Assembly: GCA_965215995.1 (NCBI GenBank)
Contig: OZ244128.1
Coordinates: 3,534,001 to 3,598,000, forward strand
From: SZUA-309 sp965215995
GTDB taxonomy: Bacteria; Pseudomonadota; Gammaproteobacteria; Pseudomonadales; Azotimanducaceae
Length of the DNA: 64,000 bases
Reading direction: 5' to 3'
Shown: one piece after another, positions 52,742-61,922 of the stretch
How positions within the stretch are numbered: the stretch's first letter is position 1
Layout of the letters: each line of letters opens with the position of its first letter
Position numbers and translations under genes: made by a program
The notes under the pieces: generated by a model
The model's database searches: none
Told to the model about the DNA's origin: nothing
The model's input: only the letters and a program-made list of their open reading frames with translations

Positions 52742-55225
52742 ATGAACAAATCCAATCGGGCGCTTGTCGTCTTTTTCGAAGTCATTGAGCAGGATGAACA
52801 GGCCGGCTGGCAGCACTTCGAAGCTGCCTGCGAAGACGATACCGAGCTTGCGCAGGAAGTTCGGAAGCTCTACGACGCAGATCGGAAATTCTGCACGAGC
52901 CACAATCGCTCGCGATCCGAAAGGAGCCTGAATTTACAGGCGTTCCTGGAACGCAGACCATTCCCTCGCAACGAAGCCAGCGATCGATCCGGTACCACGA
53001 TTGGTGACTACAAGCTCATCGAACGAATCGGGGTTGGTGGGATGGGCGAAGTCTATCGGGCACGCAGCAGTGACAGCGGCTTCGACCATGATGTGGCTGT
53101 GAAGCTGATACCCACCGGGGCTATGAGTGATGAAGCCTTGCGGCGTTTCGAATCGGAACGGCGTCTGCTTGCGCAGCTCAAGCATCCGAATATCGCAGCG
53201 TTGTATACCGGTGGCACCACGACGGATGGGTTGCCGTATTTTGTACTCGAGCTCGTGCACGGAGAACCTATCGACGAGTACTGCATCAATCGATCGCTCA
53301 CCCTGACCGAGACACTGCATCTGTTCCGCACCATCTGCGACGCGGTGCAGGCCGCACACTCGAGGCTCATCGTGCACAGGGACATCAAGCCGAGCAACAT
53401 CCTGGTGGACGACACCGGACGCGCAAAGCTGCTCGACTTCGGCATCGCTAAACAGCTTTCCCTGGAAGATCTTGAGCAGACCGTTGCAGCCAACGTCGCG
53501 TTCACTCCGAACTATGCGAGCCCGGAACAGCTCCTGGCAGCGCCACTGACGACGACGAGCGATGTCTACTCGCTGGGTGTGCTGCTCTTCGAGCTGCTGA
53601 CGGGCAAGCTACCTCATGACATGAGCGCCGCGCGGCCCGCGGAGGTCGTTGATCTGGCCAGCCGGGTAACGGCGCCACGCGCGAGCGATACGGTTGATGT
53701 GCATCGAGCAAAGTGGTCGCGGGCGATCGTCGGGGATATTGACAACATTCTGGCGAAAGCGCTGGAGAAGGACCCCGCCCGGCGCTACCAATCGGTTCAG
53801 GAACTGTCTGCGGACATCGAGCGATACCTTGAAGGGATGCCGGTCTCAGCACGGGCCAATTCCTGGGGATACCGAAGCAGGAAATTCGTTGCTCGTCATC
53901 TGGCCGGCACGATCATCACCGCAAGTGTTGCCGTTCTGTTGACCGGCACGACCCTGTTCGCTCTGCAGCAGCTTGGTGTGGCCCGGGCAGAACGAGATCG
54001 GACTGATCGTGCTAATGACTTCCTGTCCGACGTGCTTCTATCTTCCGGCACCACCTTTCTGTCGAAGTTCGAAGGCGGGCGTGATCTGACGGTGGCCCAA
54101 CTGATCAATCTGCTACCGGAGGCAATAGAGTCACACTTCGTTGATGATCCCGCGCAACAGCTCGCCCTGCTTACTGCCATCGGCTGGGCGCAGTTGGAAA
54201 ACGGCGACTATCGGAGAGCCCACAAAACCACGCAGCTCGCGGAATCGGTTGCCGACTGCTGCGCGCCTTCCAACGAGCACCTCAACCTGCTCAATCTGCA
54301 GTACGGCATCTCGGCCACTCTCAACCTCGACACCACCGAACATCACATAACTCGGGCAATGACCCTGCTGGAGGAAATCGAGGATGTGAGTTCCCTCATG
54401 CGCATCATGACCTTGACCGACTATGCCTTGTACCTTCTGGAGACCGGTCAGGTGGACGAGGCCGTCCCGTATCTGAATCAGGCGATCGAGCTGAATCTGC
54501 CACCCAAGGACGATGATCACCTGAAGCTTCTGGCCATTGGGCTCGGTAACAGATCGGTCCTCTCAATGCGCAGAGGCGCCATTCAGGACGGGCTGGATGA
54601 CATCAATCGAAGCATCGCTTTATACGACACGGAAAGCGCGATGCCACAGGGCTTCGCCATTAGCTTGTACAATCGTAGTGCTTTCGAACGCATGTTGGGT
54701 CGATACGCAGAGGGCCTTGCAAGTGTCGATCGCGCTCTTCTGGAACTCATCGAATCGGGCGGTCCCGAACACCCGTTGTTCTACATCTTCAAGGCCCATA
54801 AAGCGCTGATCGAAATCCGCCTGAAAGAGTGGTCGGTTGCACGTCGAACCTGGTCGCAGGTGGAGGTGCCCGCTGACTTACCGGAAGATTCGCTCAAGAG
54901 AAGGAGTCTCCTTGTGGTTGCCGGCGAGTTAGCCCTCCTGGAGGAAGATGTCGAGGCTGCGCTCGATCACTTCAGCAGAGGTATCGACATGTACGAACAA
55001 CATGGCCAACCGGCAGATTCGTGGCTGGCGCTTTTGCACAGTGGACGATCTCTCGCTTATCACCAGTCGGGCGAGCAAAACCTGGCGCTGCCTGAAGCGG
55101 CTCACGCGCTGGAGATGTTGCGCAATCAGATCGAGGGCGAGATCGCCATGGTGCAGCTGCTGGTAGCACGGCTGGCATGCATCGAGGGAAGTACTGAAGT
55201 GCGTTGTGTGGAGACCGACATCTGA
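52742..55225 (+). CDS. membrane Ser/Thr protein kinase with TPR-like sensor tail
   Basis: An 827-residue kinase. After a short N-terminal region, the Hanks-type domain covers about 85-370: glycine loop IGVGGMGEVY, K121 (VAVKLI), catalytic HRDIKPSN (D214), DFGIAK (232) and YASPEQ with SDVYSLGVLLFELLTG. One transmembrane helix (about 388-410, GTIITASVAVLLTGTTLFAL) leads to an extracytoplasmic C-terminal part (about 420-827) made of TPR-like helices. PASTA repeats are absent here but occur in the giant protein next door. Cotranscribed with the sigma factor. Probably senses an envelope signal and phosphorylates the sigma factor; this is inferred from related pairs. Confidence 0.9.
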   Translation: MNKSNRALVVFFEVIEQDEQAGWQHFEAACEDDTELAQEVRKLYDADRKFCTSHNRSRSERSLNLQAFLERRPFPRNEASDRSGTTIGDYKLIERIGVGGMGEVYRARSSDSGFDHDVAVKLIPTGAMSDEALRRFESERRLLAQLKHPNIAALYTGGTTTDGLPYFVLELVHGEPIDEYCINRSLTLTETLHLFRTICDAVQAAHSRLIVHRDIKPSNILVDDTGRAKLLDFGIAKQLSLEDLEQTVAANVAFTPNYASPEQLLAAPLTTTSDVYSLGVLLFELLTGKLPHDMSAARPAEVVDLASRVTAPRASDTVDVHRAKWSRAIVGDIDNILAKALEKDPARRYQSVQELSADIERYLEGMPVSARANSWGYRSRKFVARHLAGTIITASVAVLLTGTTLFALQQLGVARAERDRTDRANDFLSDVLLSSGTTFLSKFEGGRDLTVAQLINLLPEAIESHFVDDPAQQLALLTAIGWAQLENGDYRRAHKTTQLAESVADCCAPSNEHLNLLNLQYGISATLNLDTTEHHITRAMTLLEEIEDVSSLMRIMTLTDYALYLLETGQVDEAVPYLNQAIELNLPPKDDDHLKLLAIGLGNRSVLSMRRGAIQDGLDDINRSIALYDTESAMPQGFAISLYNRSAFERMLGRYAEGLASVDRALLELIESGGPEHPLFYIFKAHKALIEIRLKEWSVARRTWSQVEVPADLPEDSLKRRSLLVVAGELALLEEDVEAALDHFSRGIDMYEQHGQPADSWLALLHSGRSLAYHQSGEQNLALPEAAHALEMLRNQIEGEIAMVQLLVARLACIEGSTEVRCVETDI

Positions 55226-55265
55226 TTGTGCATGGCTTTGGTCATTACCCGTTCCATCCTAAGTT

Positions 55266-55297
55266 ACCGGGACAAAGCGAAACTTCTCACTCCCGGT
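55266..55297. terminator. weak inverted repeat between convergent genes
   Basis: ACCGGGA (55266-55272) and TCCCGGT (55291-55297) flank an 18-base loop between the kinase and the DUF6285 gene; the right arm overlaps the end of the latter. A possible terminator, though without a U-tract. Confidence 0.25.
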
Positions 55298-55655
55298 CCC
55301 GGGGGATCAGGTATCGTGGGTTGGCGAGACGCACCTTGTCCAGAACGGTCTCTCGGAGGTGGTGGAGCACGGCCTGGCGCTCATCACTCAGCTCCCCGGT
55401 GCGAATAGCGTCCGCCAGCTGTCGATTGAGCTCAATCAGATCGCCATCCTTCCCCAGCAATGTCTGAAGGCGAGTCAGCTCTGCCTTATCCATAGCCGCC
55501 CCTTCAGTCAGTGTGCGCTCGATGATCGACAGCGCGTTGATGGCAACGCGAAGGTGGAATGCCGGTTGCCCATCCAGCAGCGGCGCCACATGCTTGATGA
55601 GATGCGTGCTAACAGCGTTCAGAAGCTCGGTGGGGGTGGGGCGGTCAACAGGCAT
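55287..55655 (-). CDS. DUF6285 (LvaB-like) small partner protein
   Basis: A 122-residue helical protein of the DUF6285 type: PTPTELLNAVSTHLIKHVAPLL and AFHLRVAINALSIIERTL are the family start, with QLADAIRTGELSDE and LRETVLDKVRLANPRYL in the second half. In the levulinate operon a similar small protein, LvaB, is needed for activity of the kinase LvaA. It follows the kinase gene (56710-55673) after 17 bases. The frame is open to 55823, inside the kinase gene; ATG 55655 is chosen. Confidence 0.82.
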   Translation of the reverse strand: MPVDRPTPTELLNAVSTHLIKHVAPLLDGQPAFHLRVAINALSIIERTLTEGAAMDKAELTRLQTLLGKDGDLIELNRQLADAIRTGELSDERQAVLHHLRETVLDKVRLANPRYLIPRDRE

Positions 55656-55672
55656 AGGGCGGTGTTCCCGAG

Positions 55673-56710
55673 TCAGTCTATCAGCTGCAGCAGGTCGTAT
55701 TCCGTCTCGGCGGTGCGGCGACCAATGACGGCCTTCTCCAGAGATGGGTGAGATCCGGTGAGATGGTTGAAGGTCATGTTTATGCAGAGCATGCCCCAGC
55801 GCAGCGTTCCGAACACCTCCCAAAAGCGTAGCGTCTCCAGGTCCGGTGCCGTTCCACCGCCGGCTTCGTATCCGGCAAGAAGCTGCGTAATGTCGCCGAA
55901 ACCACCCACTGGTTTTTGTAGGTAACCGTAACGCCAGGAGCGCACGCAGATCCAGCCGAGATCCTGGCGGGGATTGCCCAGGTGCGCAATCTCCCAGTCC
56001 AGCACGCCACGAAGGCCATCGGGCCCCACTATAAGGTTGCCATTGCGGAAATCGCCATGCACCAGACCGTGCTGATTACCTGCCAGCTCCACACGCTCCT
56101 CGAGCCAGCGGAACCCGTACTCGAAGCCGGGGTAGGGGTGGTTCGAATCGCTCATCAGCTCGTGGTGGTAGGCGAGTTCCTCGTGTATATCCATGGATTT
56201 CAGACTCGGCAGTGCCGACTCCGGGATGGCGTGCAGTCGTGCGGCCGCATGACCGCACTGAAAAGCCAGGTTCTTCCGGGCCTCGGCCAGCTCCGACGCT
56301 CGGATTACCCTCAGTCCCAGCGCTTCTCCTTCCAGTCGCTGCATCACGAAACCTTCTGTCGTTCGGTCGTCTTCGTGGAGATAGAACGCGATTTCCGGAA
56401 CCGGAACGCCGGCTTCGCCAGCGAGCTCCATCAGGCGACCCTCGGTAGCCCTGCTGACGCCGAGACGAGATTCTTCCGTGGCGAAGCCGCCGTCCGCCTT
56501 GTACAGCACCGGGTCGCGCTTGAGTATGAGCGGACGTTTTTGGTTTTCAGGTCCAACGGCGTCGAACGACCAGGTCTCACGGCTTGCGCCTCCGGACAGC
56601 CTGGTGAGGTTTTCTATTGCCCAATCACTGCCATGGGCATGCCGAATCCTGTCCAGAAGCACCTCGTTGAGCTCGGCTGCGAGCGGATCTTCGCCCACAT
56701 CGACGTTCAT
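55673..56710 (-). CDS. ACAD10/11-type phosphotransferase (LvaA-like)
   Basis: A 345-residue kinase-fold protein. LTRLSGGASRETWSFDAVG is the nucleotide-binding start, PLILKRDP holds the Lys, GLVHGDFRNGNLIVG is the catalytic motif and GVLDWEIAHLGNPRQDLGWI the metal-binding Asp. This is the family fused to acyl-CoA dehydrogenase in ACAD10/11 and found alone as LvaA, which phosphorylates 4-hydroxyacyl-CoA at the 4-hydroxyl. It lies between the dehydrogenase and DUF6285 genes. Confidence 0.88.
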   Translation of the reverse strand: MNVDVGEDPLAAELNEVLLDRIRHAHGSDWAIENLTRLSGGASRETWSFDAVGPENQKRPLILKRDPVLYKADGGFATEESRLGVSRATEGRLMELAGEAGVPVPEIAFYLHEDDRTTEGFVMQRLEGEALGLRVIRASELAEARKNLAFQCGHAAARLHAIPESALPSLKSMDIHEELAYHHELMSDSNHPYPGFEYGFRWLEERVELAGNQHGLVHGDFRNGNLIVGPDGLRGVLDWEIAHLGNPRQDLGWICVRSWRYGYLQKPVGGFGDITQLLAGYEAGGGTAPDLETLRFWEVFGTLRWGMLCINMTFNHLTGSHPSLEKAVIGRRTAETEYDLLQLID

Positions 56711-56741
56711 TTGGGCTCCATTCGCCGCATCCGTCCGCTCG

Positions 56742-57947
56742 TCAGGAAAAGCGGCGCAGCAGCTGGCGCGCCAGTGAAGACAGGTGTACCTGGTCCGGCC
56801 CGTCTCCCACGCGGATGTATCGGGCTGCTGCGTAGGCGGAAGGCAGGAAAGTATCCTGGGTGAATCCCATGGCCCCGTGCACCTGGATGGCCCGGTCGAT
56901 TACCCGTGCTGCCATGGCAGGCACCACGATCTTGGCGGCTGCGATCAGATCCCTCGCCGCCTTGTTGCCTTCCCTGTCCATCTTGTCTGCAGCCCGCAGG
57001 GTCAGGAGGCGCGCCTGCTCGATCTCGCAGAATGAATTAGCAATGTCTTCCCGGAGCGAGCCGTGCTCGGAAAGCTTCACGCCGAAGGCGGTGCGGCTTT
57101 CAGCGCGCTGGCACATCAGCTCCAGCGCGCGCTGAGCTGAGCCGATGAAGCGCATACAGTGGTGAATGCGACCGGGACCCAACCGACCCTGGGCGATCTC
57201 GAACCCGCGACCCTCGCCCAGCAGTATGTTGTCCGCTGGCACGCGCACGTTGTCGAAGAGGATCTCAGGGTGCCCACCTGGCATCCCGCTGTAGCCGAAG
57301 GTGGTGATATTGCGGACCAGCTCGAGGCCCGGTGTGTCTTTCGGTACGAGTATCATGGACTGCTGCAGGTAGCGGTTCTCGTTGGTCGGGTCGCTCTTGC
57401 CCATCACGATGGCGAACTTGCACCTTTCGTTTGAGAAGCCGGACGAGAACCACTTGCGCCCGTTGATCACGTATTCATCGCCCTCACGCCTGATGTGGCA
57501 CTCGATGTTGGTGGCGTCACTTGAAGCCACCGCCGGTTCCGTCATGGAGAAACAGGACCGGATCTCGCCGTTCAGCATCGGCTCGAGCCACTGTTCCTTC
57601 TGCGCCTCGGAACCATAGCGGGCCAATACCTCCATGTTTCCTGTATCCGGCGCGCTACAGTTGAAAACCTCCGACGACCAGGCCACCCGGCCCATGATCT
57701 CCGCCAGCGGTGCGTACTCCAGATTGTTGAGCCCCGCGCCGTGCTCCTCGTCAGGCAGAAACAGGTTCCACAATCCCTCTTTTCTCGCTTTTGCCTTCAA
57801 CTCATCCATGATCGGTGGCGTGGCCCAGCCTCCTGCCTCCTCGACGTGATGCGTATACTCAGCCTCGAGCGGGTAGACGTGTGTGTCCATGAAGCTCGAG
57901 AGTTTGTCCTGGAGGACGCGAACCCTTTCGCTGAATTCGAAGTTCAT
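56742..57947 (-). CDS. acyl-CoA dehydrogenase, ACAD10/11 (LvaC) type
   Basis: A 401-residue FAD enzyme. GLWNLFLPDEEHGAGLNNLEYAPLAEIMGR, in part, and NCSAPDTGNMEVLARYGS are typical of the ACAD10/11 branch; CFSMTEPAVASSDATNI and RKWFSSG bind the flavin and substrate. The segment that in ordinary enzymes is YEGT with the catalytic Glu reads VGDGPDQVH here, in line with a modified chemistry on phosphorylated substrates. Upstream it overlaps the SDR gene by four bases. Confidence 0.92.
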   Translation of the reverse strand: MNFEFSERVRVLQDKLSSFMDTHVYPLEAEYTHHVEEAGGWATPPIMDELKAKARKEGLWNLFLPDEEHGAGLNNLEYAPLAEIMGRVAWSSEVFNCSAPDTGNMEVLARYGSEAQKEQWLEPMLNGEIRSCFSMTEPAVASSDATNIECHIRREGDEYVINGRKWFSSGFSNERCKFAIVMGKSDPTNENRYLQQSMILVPKDTPGLELVRNITTFGYSGMPGGHPEILFDNVRVPADNILLGEGRGFEIAQGRLGPGRIHHCMRFIGSAQRALELMCQRAESRTAFGVKLSEHGSLREDIANSFCEIEQARLLTLRAADKMDREGNKAARDLIAAAKIVVPAMAARVIDRAIQVHGAMGFTQDTFLPSAYAAARYIRVGDGPDQVHLSSLARQLLRRFS

Positions 57948-58810
57948 TGGGGTGCCTCGCGTATTGAGTTGTGGTCGTTCTGACCAGCGGCGTCCATGCT
58001 GACTGACCAGTAGTTCGGATTCATCGCCCGGAAGCGGTCCTTCGACGCCTGATCGGCCAGAAGGCCGATGACCTCTGCATCGTTGTGCACCCGACCCGTG
58101 AACGATTCCGTGGTCTGCAGAGCGAGCAGCACGGCGGCTTCCACGTAGCTGTCGGAGGGAGGGATCTCCGGCGCTTCGCCCGAAGATTCTCCCCGCGGCA
58201 GTTGCGCGAACAAATAGCCGGGTGTTTCGATGATGCTCACGGGTTTCAGAGCATTCACGACGATTCCTTGCGTTTTCAGCTCAGCGGCAAATCCTTCCGT
58301 CATTGCTTCCACCGCCCGCTTGCTGCCGCCGTATGGAGTGCCTCCGCTTGTGGCCGCGGACGAAATGTTGATGATGTGCCCCCTGCCTTGCTCGATCATG
58401 GCAGGGAGTACGGCACGAGTGCAGTGGAAGGAGCCGTGCACATTCACACGGAACTGCAGTTCCCAGTGCTTCGGCGCAATGGTCGAGTTCACGCCGGGTG
58501 GCTGAATGGCTGCATTGTTCATGAGGATGTCAATCCTGCCCCAGTGCTCGAGCACCTGGCGGGCCATCTCCTCGATGGAGGCGGCGTCCGCCACGTTGCA
58601 GACGACGGGCAGCGCTTCGCCACCAGCCTCTTCAATCAGGCTGGCGGTGTGATAGATGGTGCCGGGAAGGCGCGGATCTTTCTCTTCAACGCTTCTCGCC
58701 GCTATGGCGACCTTTGCACCTTCGCGAGCGTAGCCCAAGGCGCAGTATTGGCCCAGTCCGCGGCTGGCGCCGGTGACGACTGCCACCCGTCCCTCCAATC
58801 TGCCCACCAT
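57944..58810 (-). CDS. SDR-family oxidoreductase (LvaD-like position)
   Basis: A 288-residue short-chain dehydrogenase. VTGASRGLGQYCA is the cofactor loop, AARSVEEKD follows strand 2, LMNNAAIQPPG the NNAG motif and SSAATSGGTPYGGSKRA the Ser-Tyr-Lys site. First gene of a four-gene operon; its stop overlaps the acyl-CoA dehydrogenase start. In the levulinate pathway a reductase acts on the 4-oxoacyl-CoA. GGGAGG five bases before ATG 58810 decides the start; frames reach 58876. Confidence 0.88.
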   Translation of the reverse strand: MVGRLEGRVAVVTGASRGLGQYCALGYAREGAKVAIAARSVEEKDPRLPGTIYHTASLIEEAGGEALPVVCNVADAASIEEMARQVLEHWGRIDILMNNAAIQPPGVNSTIAPKHWELQFRVNVHGSFHCTRAVLPAMIEQGRGHIINISSAATSGGTPYGGSKRAVEAMTEGFAAELKTQGIVVNALKPVSIIETPGYLFAQLPRGESSGEAPEIPPSDSYVEAAVLLALQTTESFTGRVHNDAEVIGLLADQASKDRFRAMNPNYWSVSMDAAGQNDHNSIREAPQ

Positions 58811-58925
58811 CGGTCCTCCCATGTCATCATCTCTCTCCCCACCGTTGAAGTTATCCAACCCGCAGGGTTCGAGCAAACTGAAGAAGGTGATGTTGGAATT
58901 GGCGTGAGCCCATGCTCAGTACCGG

Positions 58926-59882
58926 CTACAGGTCTGGAAAGACGAGCGTGTCAGGGTGAAATGCATACCAGGCAAACCAATAGGCGGTTGTCGTGGGATA
59001 TGCACCACCCTCAGCATCGGTTGCGTAGGCGCTTTGTGCAGCTTCATTCCAATGAATGGATAAGGTCTTTCCACTGATCCTGTCGGCAATCACCGCTTGC
59101 TTCTGGTCTGCCAACTCTTCGAAAGGATAAGCCTTGTACACTCCGTCGACCTCTAGACCTAGCACGAGCGACTTCGGGTGATACCTTTTCGGTGCCTTGT
59201 TTGCTACTCGGAAATACAGCTTCCTGGAGCGTTCATAGCCCACATACGGACTTCTTTCGTAGTTGCGCCGGAATCCGGTGTCGTCGCTCAGGACTTCTGA
59301 ATCAGGGTGGTTCTCACGCCACGCGGCCCATGTAGTGTGCTGGGCGGGCAGTTGCGGCAACACCGTACCCTCGAGCCTGCCGGATATGGCCTGCGACTTG
59401 ATCTGTGACCACAGCGACTCCGTGTTTCTGTCATACAACAACATGTCGCTGTTGTAGAGGAGGCCGGAGACACCGAATATCAGGGCACCATCGCCTGCGT
59501 TGGAGGCGAAGACCATTCCAGTGCCACATAGGGGACAGTAGGTGACCACGAAGTGCTGAGCCCCCACCTTGTCGTTGACGATTTCGTGCCAGTTGAGGAT
59601 CTTGATCGGATAGGCGCGCGCCACACCGCTGATCTCCAATCCGATCACCCGGTCCTCACTGGATAGAAAACCGGCTTCTGAGGCGGTGACGAAAGCGGGC
59701 CTGTCGATGCTGGGGATGCCATCGCGCGATGGACCGCCTGGAATAATATCGACCATCGGCACGCTGGCGTTACTGAGATCGAAGCCGTTTTTCTTTCGAG
59801 CCTGCGCCGGGTCGGCACTAGCGAGCAGCAGAAACACCGCCATGGAACCGATACAAAAACGGATCAGGTACCCCCTTCTCAT
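58926..59882 (-). CDS. DUF3179 exported protein
   Basis: A 318-residue protein with signal peptide (FCIGSMAVFLLLASADPAQA). VARAYPIKILNWHEIVND, VVTYCPLCGTGMVF and LYNSDMLLYDRNTESLWSQ are the DUF3179 signature; the Cys pair and nearby His could bind metal. The family is exported and of unknown function. It lies downstream of the SLC13 permease gene on the same strand after 99 bases. Confidence 0.88.
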   Translation of the reverse strand: MRRGYLIRFCIGSMAVFLLLASADPAQARKKNGFDLSNASVPMVDIIPGGPSRDGIPSIDRPAFVTASEAGFLSSEDRVIGLEISGVARAYPIKILNWHEIVNDKVGAQHFVVTYCPLCGTGMVFASNAGDGALIFGVSGLLYNSDMLLYDRNTESLWSQIKSQAISGRLEGTVLPQLPAQHTTWAAWRENHPDSEVLSDDTGFRRNYERSPYVGYERSRKLYFRVANKAPKRYHPKSLVLGLEVDGVYKAYPFEELADQKQAVIADRISGKTLSIHWNEAAQSAYATDAEGGAYPTTTAYWFAWYAFHPDTLVFPDL

Positions 59883-59981
59883 TATGAGTTTGACCCACCT
59901 TTGGCGAAGAGTTCATCCAACTGTCTCTGTGCACCCCGACGGCAACGGCTGCCTTTGCGTAGAAGCTTGAGGGCTAGGCGC

Positions 59982-61763
59982 TCAACCGGAAAGAGGCCAG
60001 AAAAACAGGATGAGCGGAACGCCGAGCGCCAGCACCAGCAGCTCCAATGGCAGTCCCATGCGCCAGTAGTCGCCGAAGCGGTAGCCGCCTGGGCCCAGGA
60101 TGATGATGTTGTTCTTGTGCCCGATCGGTGTGAGAAATGCGCATGAGGCGGCGACTGCCACGCCCATCAGAAACGGGTCGGGGCTGACCGAGAGCCGTTC
60201 GGCGATCGCGATAGCAATAGGTGCAGCGACCAATGCGGTCGCCACGTTGTTCAAAACGTCAGACAAGGTCATGGTCATGATCATGAGCAGGACCAGCACG
60301 ACAACGGGCGAGAGCCCTTCGGTCCAGCCCACTAAGGCGGTGGCGATCAGCGCACTGCCGCCGCTGGCTTCCATGGCCGCACCGATAGGGATCATGGCGC
60401 CAAGCAGCACGATTACCGACCACTCCACGGACTCGTACACCTGGCTCAACGGCACGATGTTCAGCACGACGTAGATCACCACCGTCGCGGCCAGTGCCAG
60501 CGGTAGGTAGATCCATCCGAAGCTGGCGGTGATGATCGCGGCAGCGAAAACGCCGATGGCCGTCCACGCCTGGCGCCGCTGCGTAACGGCAAGTCCACGC
60601 TCTGCCAATGGCAGGCAGCCGAGCCAGTCGATCACGTCGGGGAGCTGCTCCTCCGGACCGAGCAGCAACAGGATGTCTCCTGACTGAATCTCCGTTTTGC
60701 GCACGCGCTCATGGATTCGGGTGCCGCTGCGGGAGATGCCGAGCAGTGTGACGCCGTGCCGGTACAGCAGACGCACGTCCATTGCCGAGCGGCCGACGAT
60801 GCGGGCGGCATCTGGCACCACGACCTCCGCAAGCGTCATCGTCCCTGCCGCAATCCCTTCTTTACTGTCGCTGGCCGTGAGCTTGAACTCTGCGGCGCCG
60901 ACGAACTGATCGATAGCCTCTGGACCACCTTCCAGCACCACCCGATCACTCTTGTGGATGATCTCATTGCGCGCCAGTCCGGGCAGACGCTTACCGCGAC
61001 GCACGAGCCCCACCACACTGACGCCGTACTCGTCCACCAGCTCATCCAACTCTCTGAGTTGCTTGCCGATCATGCGCGAGGATTCCGCGACCAGCACTTC
61101 CGCGATATAGCCATTCAGCTCTTCGAGTTCCCGCCCCGTATCGTGCTGCAACCGTTCCTTGGGGATCAGGCGCTGGCCGATGAAGACGATGTAGAGAATG
61201 CCGATGGCGGCGATGCCGAGCCCGACCGGGGCAAAGTCGAACATGCTGAACGCCGTCCCCAGCCGATCCTCACGGAACGTGGCAATGACGATGTTCGGCG
61301 GTGTGCCGATCAGCGTGATCATGCCGCCCAGGATGGAGGCAAAAGACAGCGGCATCAGGGTTTGCGCGGGGCTGCGTTTGGCGCGCCGGGCAGCCTGCAG
61401 ATCCAGCGGCATCAGGAGGGCGAGCGCGGCGACGTTGTTCATGATCGCCGACAGCGCCGCGGAAACGCCCGCCATGATGCCGACGTGGCCCCGCAGACCG
61501 CGGGAGCTGTCAAGCAGGCGTCGAGCCAGCAGCTCAATGGCACCGGAGCGCGACAGCCCCTGGCTGACGATCAGCACCAGCGCGATGATGGCTACTGCGG
61601 GATGGCCGAATCCGGAAAACACCTGATCCGCGGGCACCACGCCGACGATGTAGGCAACCACGAGACCGGTGAAAGCGACTAGGTCGTAGCGGAAGCGTCC
61701 CCAGACGAGGAATCCCAGAATGACGAGCAGCAGGCTGAACAGGAGGATCTGCTCCAGGGTCAT
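59982..61763 (-). CDS. SLC13-type permease with RCK (TrkA-C) domains
   Basis: A 593-residue polytopic protein of the DASS/SLC13 group with about 11-12 helices in two halves. Between them two TrkA-C domains stand in tandem (about 205-290 and 295-380, e.g. LRELDELVDEYGVSVVGLVRRG and DVRLLYRHGVTLLGISRSG). AALSAIMNNVAALALLMPL and DVLNNVATALVAAPIAI are the paired SNN-like re-entrant motifs that bind substrate and sodium. Sulfate, dicarboxylate or another anion may be carried; the TrkA-C domains suggest ligand or nucleotide control. Confidence 0.9.
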   Translation of the reverse strand: MTLEQILLFSLLLVILGFLVWGRFRYDLVAFTGLVVAYIVGVVPADQVFSGFGHPAVAIIALVLIVSQGLSRSGAIELLARRLLDSSRGLRGHVGIMAGVSAALSAIMNNVAALALLMPLDLQAARRAKRSPAQTLMPLSFASILGGMITLIGTPPNIVIATFREDRLGTAFSMFDFAPVGLGIAAIGILYIVFIGQRLIPKERLQHDTGRELEELNGYIAEVLVAESSRMIGKQLRELDELVDEYGVSVVGLVRRGKRLPGLARNEIIHKSDRVVLEGGPEAIDQFVGAAEFKLTASDSKEGIAAGTMTLAEVVVPDAARIVGRSAMDVRLLYRHGVTLLGISRSGTRIHERVRKTEIQSGDILLLLGPEEQLPDVIDWLGCLPLAERGLAVTQRRQAWTAIGVFAAAIITASFGWIYLPLALAATVVIYVVLNIVPLSQVYESVEWSVIVLLGAMIPIGAAMEASGGSALIATALVGWTEGLSPVVVLVLLMIMTMTLSDVLNNVATALVAAPIAIAIAERLSVSPDPFLMGVAVAASCAFLTPIGHKNNIIILGPGGYRFGDYWRMGLPLELLVLALGVPLILFFWPLSG

Positions 61764-61922
61764 TGCCGTCCGTCCTTTTTACTGCTGATCGCGGTCAAAG
61801 TAGTGCCTCCACTGTTCTCCTAAAGTAACATTTGCATCTCTCTAACGTTTTCCGATCCTCCGCTCACAGCATTGGTCCTATCATTGGCAGCAGTGATCAA
61901 TGCAGTACACGGGAGCCAGGCA

